Shown in pieces: positions 42,236 through 51,235 of a stretch of DNA of 64,000 nucleotides. Location of the stretch: assembly GCF_001523745.2 (NCBI RefSeq), contig NZ_CP013387.1, positions 744,001 to 808,000 on the forward strand, read 5' to 3'. Numbering within the stretch: position 1 is the stretch's first letter; each line of letters opens with the position of its first letter. The notes below the pieces were generated by a model that saw only the letters and a list, made by a program, of their open reading frames with translations, was not told the DNA's origin and made no database searches. This stretch comes from Burkholderia mayonis (GTDB lineage Bacteria; Pseudomonadota; Gammaproteobacteria; Burkholderiales; Burkholderiaceae). Made by a program: the position numbers and the translations under genes.

Positions 42236-43939
42236 TTACAGGTTCTGCGGCACGGTCACGCCGTACGTGCAGCTCTTGTTGTACGCGTCGCCGATCGCAT
42301 TGAGCTGCGCGCTGCTGTAGCCAAGCGCGGCCGCCGCGGTCAGCACCGCCTGAGCTGCGGCTTTCTGGTTCGTCGAGCCGTTGGTCATCGACAGTCCTTT
42401 CAGGAACGCCTTGTCCATCGCCACGCCGCCGATCGCATTGCGCGCGACCATGTTGCACGACGCCCAGTACTGGCCGGCCGTGTGGATCGCGGAATTGCGG
42501 ACCTGCGAGTAGGTGCGGCCGACGTTGTAGTTCGTCACGCGGCCGGGCCAGAACTCGTTGTGGCCGTCCCAGTTGAAGACCCAGTGATACTGCGCGTCGG
42601 ACGGGCTCCATTGATTGAAGTCGCGGCTGTAAGCGGCCGCGAGGTAATCGCCGGTGCCTTCGGACAGGCCTTCGACCTGCGAGAGCCCGCCGTTCGTGAT
42701 CCAGTCGTGGATGCCGTGGCCGAGCTCGTGAATCACGACGTCTGCGTCCTCCGCGTCGTCGACGCCGCCCTGGCCGAACGAAAGCTGGCCGGAACCCGAC
42801 GAGTACGACGAGTTGTCGGCGCCGGATTGGCCGTGCGGATCGTACTGGACGCCGCCCGAGTACTGATACGGCAGCGCCTTGATGCCGAGCGTCAGGTTCA
42901 CGTAGCGCAGGAACGTATCGATGTGGTAGTACGCGTTGACGGCCTCGAAGTACAGGTTCGAGCGCGTGAAGTCGAAGGTCGTCGATGACTGCACCGGGCA
43001 CGCATTGTCGCGCGGCGCGTCGAAATCGACGCAAGACGCATACGGGCCGGAGAGCTTGTAGCCGCCGCTCGTTTGCGTCAGATCCTTGAGCGTCACGCGC
43101 ACGCGCGCGGCGTTCAGTTGCGGCGAGTCGGCGTCGTTGTTGTCCTTGAAACCGGTGCTGCCGTAGCTGCTTTGGGTCGACGACAGCGGATCCGGCAGGA
43201 ACACGAGCCCGCTTCCGTCCGTTGCATAGGAGGCCTTGTCTTCGGCGCGCAGCACTTCGCCGCTGTTCGCGTCGATGATCAGTTCCCAGTCGCCGCGCAG
43301 GCTGTCCTGCGGCTTGCCGCGCACTTTCCACGCGGTATGCGTGCCCGAGTCGTCGACGAATGCGACGAGCTGCGATTGCACGCTCGCGAGGCCGCTCACG
43401 CCGAGGTACGCGCGCGCACGGTCGAGCGCCTGCTGCTCGTCGACCGCCTGCGCCTTGCTCGACACGGCCGCGACGCCGCTCACCGCCTGGCTCGCGACGT
43501 ACAGCACGCGGCCGTCCGGCGCGACCGTGACTGCGATGTCGCTGTCGTAGACCGGCAGCCCCGCTGCGCGCTGCTGGAAGCGGACGACGGTGAAGTCGGT
43601 GTCGGCGCGCTCGGCCGCGACGACGAGATTCGCGAGCGCGGACTTGTCGAGGCCGAGCTGCGCGGCGCGCGTGGCGATGAATTCGCGTGCCATCGTCGCC
43701 GCGTCGGCCTTCTTCGCGTGAAACGCCGGGCTCGCCAGCGTGACGGCGACGGCGCCGGGGCGGAATTGCCCGGTCTTGCCGGCCGTCTCCACAGGCGGCA
43801 CGACGCCGCGCGTGAGGCTCGCGCGCCGGCTTTCTTCTTGCGGGTTCGGCGCCTTCGAATCGGCCCACGCGGGCAGCGCGGCGCCGATGCCGATGGCCAG
43901 GCTCAGTGCGAACGGCAACGCTTTACGGGATGTCTGCAT
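42236..43939 (-). CDS. Secreted zinc metalloprotease, thermolysin/fungalysin-like
   Basis: This 567-residue preproprotein has a signal peptide (to about residue 26, PAWA). A propeptide with an FTP-like and PepSY-like region follows (about 60-235, including VVRFQQRAAGLPVYDSDIAV and DWELIIDANSGEVLRAEDKA). The catalytic domain carries HELGH at 404-408 and a likely third zinc ligand Glu427 in LSEGTGDYLA. The 19-residue spacing from the second His to Glu is close to both M4 and M36 families; the EGTGDY phrase fits the fungalysin side better. It would degrade proteins outside the cell, feeding the adjacent M28 aminopeptidase. The start is supported by AGGAC on the minus strand. Confidence 0.9.
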   Translation of the reverse strand: MQTSRKALPFALSLAIGIGAALPAWADSKAPNPQEESRRASLTRGVVPPVETAGKTGQFRPGAVAVTLASPAFHAKKADAATMAREFIATRAAQLGLDKSALANLVVAAERADTDFTVVRFQQRAAGLPVYDSDIAVTVAPDGRVLYVASQAVSGVAAVSSKAQAVDEQQALDRARAYLGVSGLASVQSQLVAFVDDSGTHTAWKVRGKPQDSLRGDWELIIDANSGEVLRAEDKASYATDGSGLVFLPDPLSSTQSSYGSTGFKDNNDADSPQLNAARVRVTLKDLTQTSGGYKLSGPYASCVDFDAPRDNACPVQSSTTFDFTRSNLYFEAVNAYYHIDTFLRYVNLTLGIKALPYQYSGGVQYDPHGQSGADNSSYSSGSGQLSFGQGGVDDAEDADVVIHELGHGIHDWITNGGLSQVEGLSEGTGDYLAAAYSRDFNQWSPSDAQYHWVFNWDGHNEFWPGRVTNYNVGRTYSQVRNSAIHTAGQYWASCNMVARNAIGGVAMDKAFLKGLSMTNGSTNQKAAAQAVLTAAAALGYSSAQLNAIGDAYNKSCTYGVTVPQNL

Positions 43940-44403
43940 GTTCTGTCCTCGTCATCAAAGGTTGGGTAACAAACGAACCACGGGAAACGCAGGGACGACC
44001 CGATCCGTGCATCGGCCTCGACGAGCCGATGCAAACGGGCGGAGCTACAGCGGATGCGGCGCCGCAAGAAATCAGCGCGCGCGAAGCATGCGGGGTGGAG
44101 GGACGGGGAACCGCCAGAGAACGGCGGGCGAAGCAAACGGCAAGCGCTGCGATGGCTGAATGAGCATCGTCATTACAAACCCCTCGGAATAAATATTTGG
44201 AATGCTGCGCTTCTATTCGGCAAACAAACGATCGCGCTGAAATTTCACGTCGTTAGTCTGCCTATCTATTTTTAGAACATGTTACAGAATATTTTCAATC
44301 TTATTTCTAACTATTTTCGAGGGCCGGTTCGATAGGCGAAAACAGAAGGCATCGCACGATTTCTCGCCGCCGCAATCGCCCTATGCAAAGCATGGTATTT
44401 GGC
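43940..44403. other. AT-rich intergenic region upstream of the metalloprotease gene
   Basis: No gene is supported in these 464 bases. The part from about 44165 to 44330 is markedly AT-rich with many T and A runs and is the likely promoter region of the metalloprotease gene, which reads leftward from 43939. The nearer part (43960-44160) is GC-rich and would be a long leader. No clear operator stands out. Confidence 0.5.
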
Positions 44404-45348
44404 TCAGCGCAGCGCGTGCCGGTCGTTTCTCGGACTTGTGCCGAATTGCGCGCGATAAGTGCGGGAAAAATGCGACGGCGATTCGAAACCGCAAGCCGCG
44501 CAGACGGTGGCGACCGTCATATCGGTTTGCTGAAGAAGCTCGCGCGCGCGATCGAGCCGCAGACGCAAATAGAAACGCGTCGGCGTATCGTCCAGGATCG
44601 AGCTGAACAGCCGTTCGAGCTGGCGGCGCGTGACGCCGACTTCCTGTGCGAGCGTATCGGACGGCAGCGGGCTTTCCATGTGATGTTCCATCGTCCCGAT
44701 CACCTGGATCAGCTTGCGGTTGTGCACGCCGTAGCGCGCGGCGATCTCGAGGCGCTGTCGATCGGAGCGCTGACGGATCCGGCTCAGCACGAACTGCTCG
44801 GAGATCGTCGCGGCGAGATTGGGGCCATGCCGGCGGCCGATCAGGTCGAGCATCATGTCGATCGACGCGGTGCCGCCCGCGCAGGTGATGCGCCGTTCGT
44901 CGATCTCGAACAGTTCTTGCGTCGTTTTCAGGTGCGGATAGCGTTCCTGGAACGCGGCGAGCGCTTCCCAGTGCAGCGTCAGCGCATGGGACGCATCGAA
45001 GAGCCCCGCCTCCGCGAGCACAAAGCTGCCGGTGTCGATGCCGCCGAGCGTCGCGCCGCGCCGATACTCGCGCTTCAGCCAGTCGCCGAGTGCGCGCGTG
45101 TAGCACGCGAGTGGATCGAAGCCCGCGATCACGAAGATCGTGTGCGCGTGCTCGACCTGCGCGAACGCCGCGTCCACGTTCAGCGAAATGCCGTTGCTCG
45201 CGACGACGGGCGCGCCGTCGCCGCTGACGATGCGCCAGCGGTACAGACTCGGCCTGAAGCGGTTCGCGACGCGCAGCGGCTCGACCGCCGACATGAAACC
45301 GAGCGCGGAGAAACCGGGCATCAGCAGGAAATGGAACGCTTCTGGCAT
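44404..45348 (-). CDS. cdhR: CdhR-like AraC-family activator of carnitine catabolism
   Basis: This 314-residue protein has an N-terminal DJ-1/PfpI-like domain (about 5-175, FHFLLMPGFSALGFMSAVEP and LGGIDTGSFVLAEAGLFDAS). The AraC domain (about 215-310) has two helix-turn-helix units (DTLAQEVGVTRRQLERLFSS and VCAACGFESPSHFSRTYRAQ). In Pseudomonas, CdhR is the carnitine-responsive activator of caiX-cdhCBA, and here it is divergent from that same set. The start MPEAFHFLLM at 45348 aligns with the family better than the frame's first ATG at 45426, though its ribosome site is weak. It is a paralogue of the GbdR-like protein at 22.6-23.6 kb. Confidence 0.88.
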   Translation of the reverse strand: MPEAFHFLLMPGFSALGFMSAVEPLRVANRFRPSLYRWRIVSGDGAPVVASNGISLNVDAAFAQVEHAHTIFVIAGFDPLACYTRALGDWLKREYRRGATLGGIDTGSFVLAEAGLFDASHALTLHWEALAAFQERYPHLKTTQELFEIDERRITCAGGTASIDMMLDLIGRRHGPNLAATISEQFVLSRIRQRSDRQRLEIAARYGVHNRKLIQVIGTMEHHMESPLPSDTLAQEVGVTRRQLERLFSSILDDTPTRFYLRLRLDRARELLQQTDMTVATVCAACGFESPSHFSRTYRAQFGTSPRNDRHALR

Positions 45349-45615
45349 GGACGCATGTGCTTCGGAACCGATCGGACGAGCGTAGCAAGCAAGACGCAAG
45401 CAGGCAAGCCGCCTTGCACGCTGCATGCCGGAAAAGCCCCGTCATGCCTGACAGTTCGTCCATCTAATGGTTTTTACGAATAGTCGCAAACAGGCAAGAA
45501 AAGGTCGCCGTCGGTCGCTTTGCCGCGAATATGGCCCGTTACCTTTGAGCCCACGGTGCAGGCTCCGTCGTCCCCTTGAAATCGCCTGCGGAATCCGTCG
45601 AACAGGGAGGCAACC

Positions 45616-46566
45616 ATGAAGTCCATTACGACATTCGTATTCGGCGCGGCGCTTGCCGCAGCATGCGCGCTGCCGCTGCCGTCCTTCGCGCAGGACTCGG
45701 CCGCATGCCGCAACGTGCGCTTCGCGGATATCGGCTGGACCGACATTACGTCGACGACGGCGCTCGCGTCGCTGCTGTTCGACGGTCTCGGCTACAAGCC
45801 GACGACGACGATCTCGTCCGTGCCGATTTCGTTCGCCGGACTGAAGAACAAGCAACTCGACATATCGCTCGGCTACTGGTGGCCGGTGCAGCAGCATCAG
45901 TTTCAGCCGTTCCTCGATTCGAAGTCGATCTCGGTCGTCGAGCCGCCGAACCTGTCTGGCGCGAAGGCGACGCTCGCGGTGCCGAGCTATGTGTACCAGG
46001 CCGGACTGAAATCGTTCGACGACATCGCGAAGCATCGCGCCGAGCTCGACGGCAAGATCTACGGGATCGAGCCCGGCAGCAGCGCGAACGCGACGATCCA
46101 GAAGATGATCGACACGAACCAGTACGGGCTCGGCGGCTTCAAGCTCGTCGAATCGAGCGAGGCCGGGATGCTCGTCACGGTGGACCGCGCGATCCGCGAC
46201 AAGAAGTGGGTCGTGTTCCTCGGCTGGGAGCCGCATCCGATGAACATCCAGATCAGCATGAACTATCTGTCGGGCGGCGACGCGTCGTTCGGTCCGAACT
46301 ACGGCGAAGCGCGCGTGTACACGCTGACGGCGCCCGACTACATGACGCGTTGTCCGAACGCGGGCAAGCTCGTCGGCAATCTGCGCTTCACGACGCAATT
46401 GGAAAACCAGCTGATGCAGGCGGTGATGAACAAGGTGAGGCCGACGGAAGCCGCGAAGGCGTACATCAAGAAGAATCCGCAGGTGCTCGACGCATGGCTC
46501 GCCGGTGTGAAGACCTACGACGGCAAGGATGGCCTGTCCGCGGTGAAGGCTTATCTGGGACTCTGA
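45616..46566 (+). CDS. caiX: CaiX-like periplasmic carnitine-binding protein
   Basis: This 316-residue OpuAC-family protein has a signal peptide (cut near residue 25, PSFA). Ligand-region segments are FADIGWTDITSTTALAS, LDISLGYWWPVQQHQFQPFL and WVVFLGWEPHPMNIQISMNY. The aromatic residues there would form the cage for the trimethylammonium group of carnitine. It has two extra cysteines (residue 31 and near 254). It feeds an ABC permease encoded elsewhere. It is the first gene of the carnitine operon, starts after GGGAGG (45606-45611), and lies 267 bases from the divergent regulator gene. That spacer should hold the regulator's site. Confidence 0.9.
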   Translation: MKSITTFVFGAALAAACALPLPSFAQDSAACRNVRFADIGWTDITSTTALASLLFDGLGYKPTTTISSVPISFAGLKNKQLDISLGYWWPVQQHQFQPFLDSKSISVVEPPNLSGAKATLAVPSYVYQAGLKSFDDIAKHRAELDGKIYGIEPGSSANATIQKMIDTNQYGLGGFKLVESSEAGMLVTVDRAIRDKKWVVFLGWEPHPMNIQISMNYLSGGDASFGPNYGEARVYTLTAPDYMTRCPNAGKLVGNLRFTTQLENQLMQAVMNKVRPTEAAKAYIKKNPQVLDAWLAGVKTYDGKDGLSAVKAYLGL

Positions 46567-46638
46567 AACTCTGAACCGGGCGTGCCGGCCCGACATCCGG
46601 ACGGCAATGCTCATCCGAATCTGAACGAGGCGACAGCG

Positions 46639-47568
46639 ATGAATCAAGAAGTCATTGTGACGTGTGCGGTGACGGGCGCAGGCGATACGGTCAGCAAGCA
46701 TCCGGCGATACCGGTCACGCCGAAGCAGATCGCCGACGCGGCGATCGAGGCCGCGAAGGCGGGCGCGACGGTCGCGCACTGCCACGTGCGCGATCCGCTG
46801 ACGGGCCGCGGCAGCCGCGATCCGAATCTGTATCGCGAAGTGGTGGACCGCATCCGCTCGGCCGACGTCGACGTCATCATCAATCTGACGGCCGGCATGG
46901 GGGGCGATCTCGAGATCGGCGCGGGCGAGGATCCGATGCGCTTCGGCAAGGGCACGGACCTCGTCGGCGGCTTGACGCGCCTCATGCATGTCGAGGAACT
47001 GCTGCCCGAGATCTGCACGCTCGATTGCGGCACGCTGAATTTCGGCGACGGCGATTACATCTACGTGTCGACGCCCGCGCAGCTTCGCGCGGGCGCGAAG
47101 CGGATTCAGGCGCTCGGGGTGAAGCCCGAGCTCGAGATCTTCGACACGGGCCATCTGTGGTTCGCGAAGCAGTTGCTGAAGGAAGGACTCCTCGACGATC
47201 CGCCGCTCTTCCAGCTTTGCCTCGGCATTCCGTGGGGCGCGCCCGCCGACACCGGCACGATGAAGGCGATGGTCGACAATCTGCCGCCCGGCGCGCACTG
47301 GGCGGGCTTCGGGATCGGCCGGATGCAGATGCCGATGGTCGCGCAGGCGATGCTGCTCGGCGGCCACGTGCGGGTCGGCCTCGAAGACAACCTGTGGCTC
47401 GACCGCGGCGTGCACGCGACGAACGGCGCGCTCGTCGAGCGCGCGCGAGAGATCGTCGAGCGCCTGGGCGGGCGTGTGCTGACGCCCGCCGAAGGGCGCC
47501 GCAAGCTTGGCTTGCCGCCGCGCGGCGAGCGTCTGCTCGAACGGCGCGCGATCGCCGAATACGCGTAA
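46639..47568 (+). CDS. cdhC: CdhC, dehydrocarnitine cleavage enzyme (BKACE/DUF849)
   Basis: This 309-residue TIM-barrel protein belongs to the beta-keto acid cleavage enzyme family. It converts 3-dehydrocarnitine plus acetyl-CoA to betainyl-CoA plus acetoacetate. Zinc ligands His47 and His49 lie in [12 protein letters not shown], and the later glutamate is in [10 protein letters not shown]. The motif [20 protein letters not shown] is typical. The start [16 protein letters not shown] at 46639 is conserved; the open frame begins earlier at 46582 without support. It stands between caiX and cdhA; in Pseudomonas the order after caiX is cdhC, cdhB, cdhA. Confidence 0.93.
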   Translation: MNQEVIVTCAVTGAGDTVSKHPAIPVTPKQIADAAIEAAKAGATVAHCHVRDPLTGRGSRDPNLYREVVDRIRSADVDVIINLTAGMGGDLEIGAGEDPMRFGKGTDLVGGLTRLMHVEELLPEICTLDCGTLNFGDGDYIYVSTPAQLRAGAKRIQALGVKPELEIFDTGHLWFAKQLLKEGLLDDPPLFQLCLGIPWGAPADTGTMKAMVDNLPPGAHWAGFGIGRMQMPMVAQAMLLGGHVRVGLEDNLWLDRGVHATNGALVERAREIVERLGGRVLTPAEGRRKLGLPPRGERLLERRAIAEYA

Positions 47569-47683
47569 CGCGCGAGCGCGTCGCAATGCGGCGCAACGTG
47601 GCGGAAGCGGCCGGGCGCGCACATGTGTCGCGCAGGACCGGCCCTTTCGCGTCATCATCATCTCGTTCAAGGATCGAAGGTTC

Positions 47684-48649
47684 ATGGCTGTCATTACCGA
47701 AATCAACACGTTCGGGGCGCTCGGCGCAGGCGTCATCGGCAGCGGCTGGGTCGCGCGCGCGCTTGCGAACGGACTCGACGTCGTTGCGTGGGATCCCGCC
47801 GGCGGCGCGGAACGGCAATTGCGCGCGAACGTCGAGAACGCGTGGCCCGCGCTCGAGCGCGTCGGATTGGCGCCCGGCGCGTCGCCGGATCGGCTGCGTT
47901 TCGTCTCGACGATCGACGCGTGCGTCGCCGATGCGGACTTCATCCAGGAAAGCGCGCCCGAGCGCGAGGCGCTGAAGCTCGAGCTGCACGATCAGATCAG
48001 CCGTGCGGCGAAGCCCGATGCGATCATCGCGTCGTCGACGTCCGGCCTGCTGCCGACGGATTTCTACGCGCGCGCGCATCACCCCGAGCGCTGCATCGTC
48101 GGACATCCGTTCAACCCGGTCTACCTGCTGCCGCTCGTCGAAGTGCTGGGCGGCGCGCGCACCGCGCCCGAGACAGTCGACGCGGCGATCGACGTCTATC
48201 GCGCGCTCGGCATGCGGCCGCTCAAGGTGCGCAAGGAGGTGCCGGGCTTCATCGCGGACCGCCTGCTCGAGGCGCTGTGGCGCGAGGCGCTGCATCTCGT
48301 CGACGAAGGCGTCGCGACGACGGGCGAGATCGACGACGCAATTCGGTTCGGCGCGGGGATTCGCTGGTCGTTCATGGGCACGTTCCTCACGTATACACTG
48401 GCGGGCGGCGACGCCGGCATGCGCCATTTCATGCAGCAGTTCGGTCCCGCGCTGGAGCTGCCGTGGACCAAGCTCGTCGCGCCGCAACTGACCGAGGAGC
48501 TGATCGACCGCGTCGTCGAAGGGACGGCCGAGCAGCAAGGACAGCGCAGCATCAAGGCGCTCGAGCGCTATCGGGACGCGTGCATCACCGAAGTGATCGC
48601 GGCGATCGCCGCGGTGAAAGCGCGCCACGGAATGCGCTACGAGGAATGA
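47684..48649 (+). CDS. cdhA: CdhA, L-carnitine dehydrogenase
   Basis: This 321-residue enzyme of the 3-hydroxyacyl-CoA dehydrogenase superfamily oxidises L-carnitine to 3-dehydrocarnitine with NAD+. The N-terminal Rossmann motif is GAGVIGSGW (14-22, after LGAG). Later segments include [31 protein letters not shown] with the catalytic His, and a helical C-terminal domain. Length agrees with characterised carnitine dehydrogenases without the thioesterase fusion; here the thioesterase is the next gene. The start is ATG 47684, behind AAGGATCGAAGG (47669-47680). The stop overlaps a possible first ATG of cdhB. Confidence 0.94.
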   Translation: MAVITEINTFGALGAGVIGSGWVARALANGLDVVAWDPAGGAERQLRANVENAWPALERVGLAPGASPDRLRFVSTIDACVADADFIQESAPEREALKLELHDQISRAAKPDAIIASSTSGLLPTDFYARAHHPERCIVGHPFNPVYLLPLVEVLGGARTAPETVDAAIDVYRALGMRPLKVRKEVPGFIADRLLEALWREALHLVDEGVATTGEIDDAIRFGAGIRWSFMGTFLTYTLAGGDAGMRHFMQQFGPALELPWTKLVAPQLTEELIDRVVEGTAEQQGQRSIKALERYRDACITEVIAAIAAVKARHGMRYEE

Positions 48650-48651
48650 CG

Positions 48652-49149
48652 ATGATGACGGCCGCGACGCAAGCGACGGCGTTGACGATCCACCGCGACG
48701 CGGTTCGCGCGGATTGGGTCGATTACAACGGGCATCTGCGCGATGCGTTCTATCTGCTGATCTTCAGCTTCGCGACCGATGCGCTGTTCGACGCGATCGG
48801 GCTCGACGACGCGGCGCGCCGAGCGCGCGGCCGCTCTGTCTACACGCTCGAGGCGCACGTCAACTATCTGCACGAGATCAAGGAGGGGACGCGCGTGCGG
48901 GTCGATGCGCGCGTGCTCGCGCACGATGCGAAGCGGCTGCATCTGTATCTCGAGATGTTCGCGGAAGGGATCGACGGCGCGGTGTCGGCGAGCGAGCAGA
49001 TGCTGCTGCACGTCGACACGAGCGGACCGAAGGCGGCGCCGTTCGACGCCGACGTCGCCGAGCGGATCGCGAAGCTGCATGCGCTGCAGCGCGCGTATCC
49101 CATGCCCGCTCACGCGGGACGCGTGATCGGCCTGCCCGCGCGCCGCTGA
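48652..49149 (+). CDS. cdhB: CdhB, betainyl-CoA thioesterase (hotdog fold)
   Basis: This is a 165-residue 4HBT-type thioesterase with the family phrase DYNGHLRDAFYL (24-35). It hydrolyses betainyl-CoA to glycine betaine and CoA, linking carnitine breakdown to the gbc/dgc pathway. Three ATGs lie close together (48646, 48652, 48655). GAGGA (48641-48645) touches the first and is six bases from the second, so 48652 is preferred. The first would overlap the cdhA stop. Some bacteria have CdhA and this domain fused in one protein, which supports the pairing. Confidence 0.9.
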   Translation: MMTAATQATALTIHRDAVRADWVDYNGHLRDAFYLLIFSFATDALFDAIGLDDAARRARGRSVYTLEAHVNYLHEIKEGTRVRVDARVLAHDAKRLHLYLEMFAEGIDGAVSASEQMLLHVDTSGPKAAPFDADVAERIAKLHALQRAYPMPAHAGRVIGLPARR

Positions 49150-49184
49150 CGCGCGGCGAACCGACAAGCCCGGCGACGCACGCG

Positions 49185-50132
49185 ATGCTGGAACCGGAAA
49201 TCGAAGCGTTCGTCGCGCGCGTCGCCGCGTGGTATCCGGATGACGTCGCGGCGCGCCCGATCGCGGAGCAGCGCGCGCGCTACGAGCGGTTCGCCGCGGC
49301 GTGGACGCTCGCATTGCCGGCGGACGTCGATACGACCGACGCGCGCTTCGTCGCGCCCGACGGCCGCACGATCGGCTTGCGGCGCTACCGATCGCGGCGA
49401 TCCGATGCGCGCGGGACGGTTCTGTTCTTTCATGGTGGCGGCTTCGTCGTCGGTTCGCTCGACAGCCACGCGCTCGTCACGGCCCGGATCGCGGCGGACA
49501 CGGGGCTGGACGTGATCGCCGTCGACTATCGGCTCGCGCCCGAACATCCTGCGCCGGCCGCGTTCGACGATTGCCTGGAGGTTGCCGTCGCGGCGCTCGA
49601 CGGCCGGCTGCCGTTCGATTCGATCGCGCTGCCGCTTCGGCTTGCGGGCGACAGTGCGGGCGGCATGCTTGCGGCGTCGGTGGTTGCGGCGCTGCGCGAC
49701 GGCGGTTCGGGTGGCGGCGGCGGCGCGGGCGGCGGCGTTTGCGCGGTCGCGCTCGTCTATCCGATGCTCGGTTTCGAGCCGCAATCGCCCGCACGCGAGA
49801 CGGAGGCGCACGCGCCGATGCTCACGCTCGCCGATGTCCACACGTACCGCCGCCTTTACTGGGGCGATGCCGGGCCGCCACACGGTACGGTGCCGCTCGA
49901 CGCGAACGGCTTCGACCGCTTGCCGCCCGTGCTGGCGGTCGGCGCCGGGCACGATCCGCTGCGCGACGATGCGCGCGTCTATGTCGAGCGCGTCCGGTCG
50001 GCGGGCGGCACGGCGCGCTTCTGGCTCGGCGACGGGCTCGTTCACGGCTGCTGGCGCGCGCTCGACACGAGTCCGCAGGCCGCGCGAATGCATCGGATCG
50101 TCTGCGATTTCCTGCTTGAGCCGGGTGAGTGA
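49185..50132 (+). CDS. Alpha/beta hydrolase of the hormone-sensitive lipase type
   Basis: This 315-residue esterase-like protein has the oxyanion motif HGGG (83-86) and the nucleophile elbow GDSAG with Ser157. The Asp is probably in AGHDPLRDD and the His in GLVHGCW. A Gly-rich insert of about ten residues lies near 172-182. It has no signal peptide. It starts 35 bases after cdhB in the same direction, so it may be the last gene of the carnitine operon. Hydrolysis of acylcarnitine or another ester to feed carnitine into the pathway is an attractive guess from position; the sequence gives only the family. Confidence 0.85.
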   Translation: MLEPEIEAFVARVAAWYPDDVAARPIAEQRARYERFAAAWTLALPADVDTTDARFVAPDGRTIGLRRYRSRRSDARGTVLFFHGGGFVVGSLDSHALVTARIAADTGLDVIAVDYRLAPEHPAPAAFDDCLEVAVAALDGRLPFDSIALPLRLAGDSAGGMLAASVVAALRDGGSGGGGGAGGGVCAVALVYPMLGFEPQSPARETEAHAPMLTLADVHTYRRLYWGDAGPPHGTVPLDANGFDRLPPVLAVGAGHDPLRDDARVYVERVRSAGGTARFWLGDGLVHGCWRALDTSPQAARMHRIVCDFLLEPGE

Positions 50133-50439
50133 CGCGCGAGAAGCGCAGCAGGCGCCGAACGCGTGGTGCAGTACGCGCGGGGCCGGGGAGAACGCCTCTC
50201 CCTCGCAATGGAAAGACTGCGAGCGAAGCGAATGCGTTGCGTGCCGCTCGACACGCAGACGCGCACCTGCCGACGTGACAATGACGGCACGAATCGAAAA
50301 ACGCGCCTCTCCCGGGGGCGCGATTGGAATTCGGACAGGTGTTTGAAACTGCGTGCGTGCAGCGCGATGCGATGGCCAGCGGTTGCGTCGACGTTTGATA
50401 CGGCCGGTGAATGCGACGCGGATGGCGAGCCGCAATAAA

Positions 50440-50476
50440 AAAATCGATCCTTACATATTTTGTAAGGATCGATTTT
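50440..50476. terminator. 16-bp perfect inverted repeat, bidirectional terminator candidate
   Basis: AAAATCGATCCTTACA (50440-50455) is followed after TATTT by its exact reverse complement TGTAAGGATCGATTTT (50461-50476). A-rich and T-rich ends flank the stem on both strands, so it can stop transcripts from the hydrolase gene (+) and the DUF4148 gene (-). It is far more AT-rich than its surroundings. A second hairpin, CCGCTCC/GGAGCGG, lies at 50559-50576. Otherwise 50133-50691 shows no gene. Confidence 0.65.
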
Positions 50477-50691
50477 ATTCCCACTCGTGGAATCCGCCGC
50501 AACGGTGGACTTGCGCCTCAGCCGAAAAAGCGCCCAGGCGCCAGGCGCCCAGGCTAAGCCGCTCCAAATGGAGCGGCGGAGGTTAGGGGCCTGAATGGGA
50601 GCGACGATCGGTCGGAGCGACCGACGCGTCGTGCGAGATTCAGATCGCGCGGCGGCCGGATTGGGCACGGCCGCGCGGTCTGTCGACTGCT

Positions 50692-51003
50692 TTACTGACC
50701 GAAGTAGATCGAGTCGCGCGGCGAGCGGGGAGCCGCCGCCGCCGGAGCGCCGACGTGCGCGACAGGCGCGGCTTGCGCACCGTAGCCGCTCGTGTCGGCG
50801 GCGCCTTGTGCGCGCGCTTCGGCGGCCTGGATGTCTTCCGGATAGTACGGGCTCGACACGCCCGGGTGATAGCCGGCCTTCTCGAGCTGGACCAGTTCCG
50901 CGCGCACTTGCGCACGGGTCAGCGATTGATTGGATTGCGCGAACGCACCGAACGAAGCGGTAAGAGCGGAAGCGGCGACGACAGCATAAACGAGCGATTT
51001 CAT
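50692..51003 (-). CDS. DUF4148 small periplasmic protein
   Basis: This 103-residue protein has a signal peptide (MKSLVYAVVAASALTASFGA, cut near residue 22, FAQ). The DUF4148 core LTRAQVRAELVQLEKAGYHP, followed by YYPEDIQAAEARA, is a pattern very common in Burkholderia, where genomes carry many copies. The C-terminus is Ala/Pro-rich and ends DSIYFGQ. The start at 51003 has a strong GGAGG on the minus strand; the frame reaches 51045 without support. Function is not known. It is probably expressed alone, from the AT-rich DNA at 51060-51170. Confidence 0.9.
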   Translation of the reverse strand: MKSLVYAVVAASALTASFGAFAQSNQSLTRAQVRAELVQLEKAGYHPGVSSPYYPEDIQAAEARAQGAADTSGYGAQAAPVAHVGAPAAAAPRSPRDSIYFGQ

Positions 51004-51235
51004 GAGAACCTCCGAATGTTTTATTGACTTCGCTTTCGACACCATGTCTTAAGCGATTGGTTACATCGTAGTCTTCGGGGTCCTACGGGTAAACGCTGGC
51101 TTTAGCGAAATATTTTTTCAAAAAATGAAAAAATACAGACGGCAAGCGGCAGGGTGTCGCGGCGATAAAAAAAAGCCGCCCACTCGCTGCGAACCGCAGC
51201 GGGCGAGGCGGCGAGCTTGGGCTTGGCGAAATGCT

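Noticed and set aside
42216..43868. Second minus-strand frame inside the metalloprotease gene
   Set aside because: It is an Arg-rich shadow; the frame with signal peptide and HELGH is the real gene.
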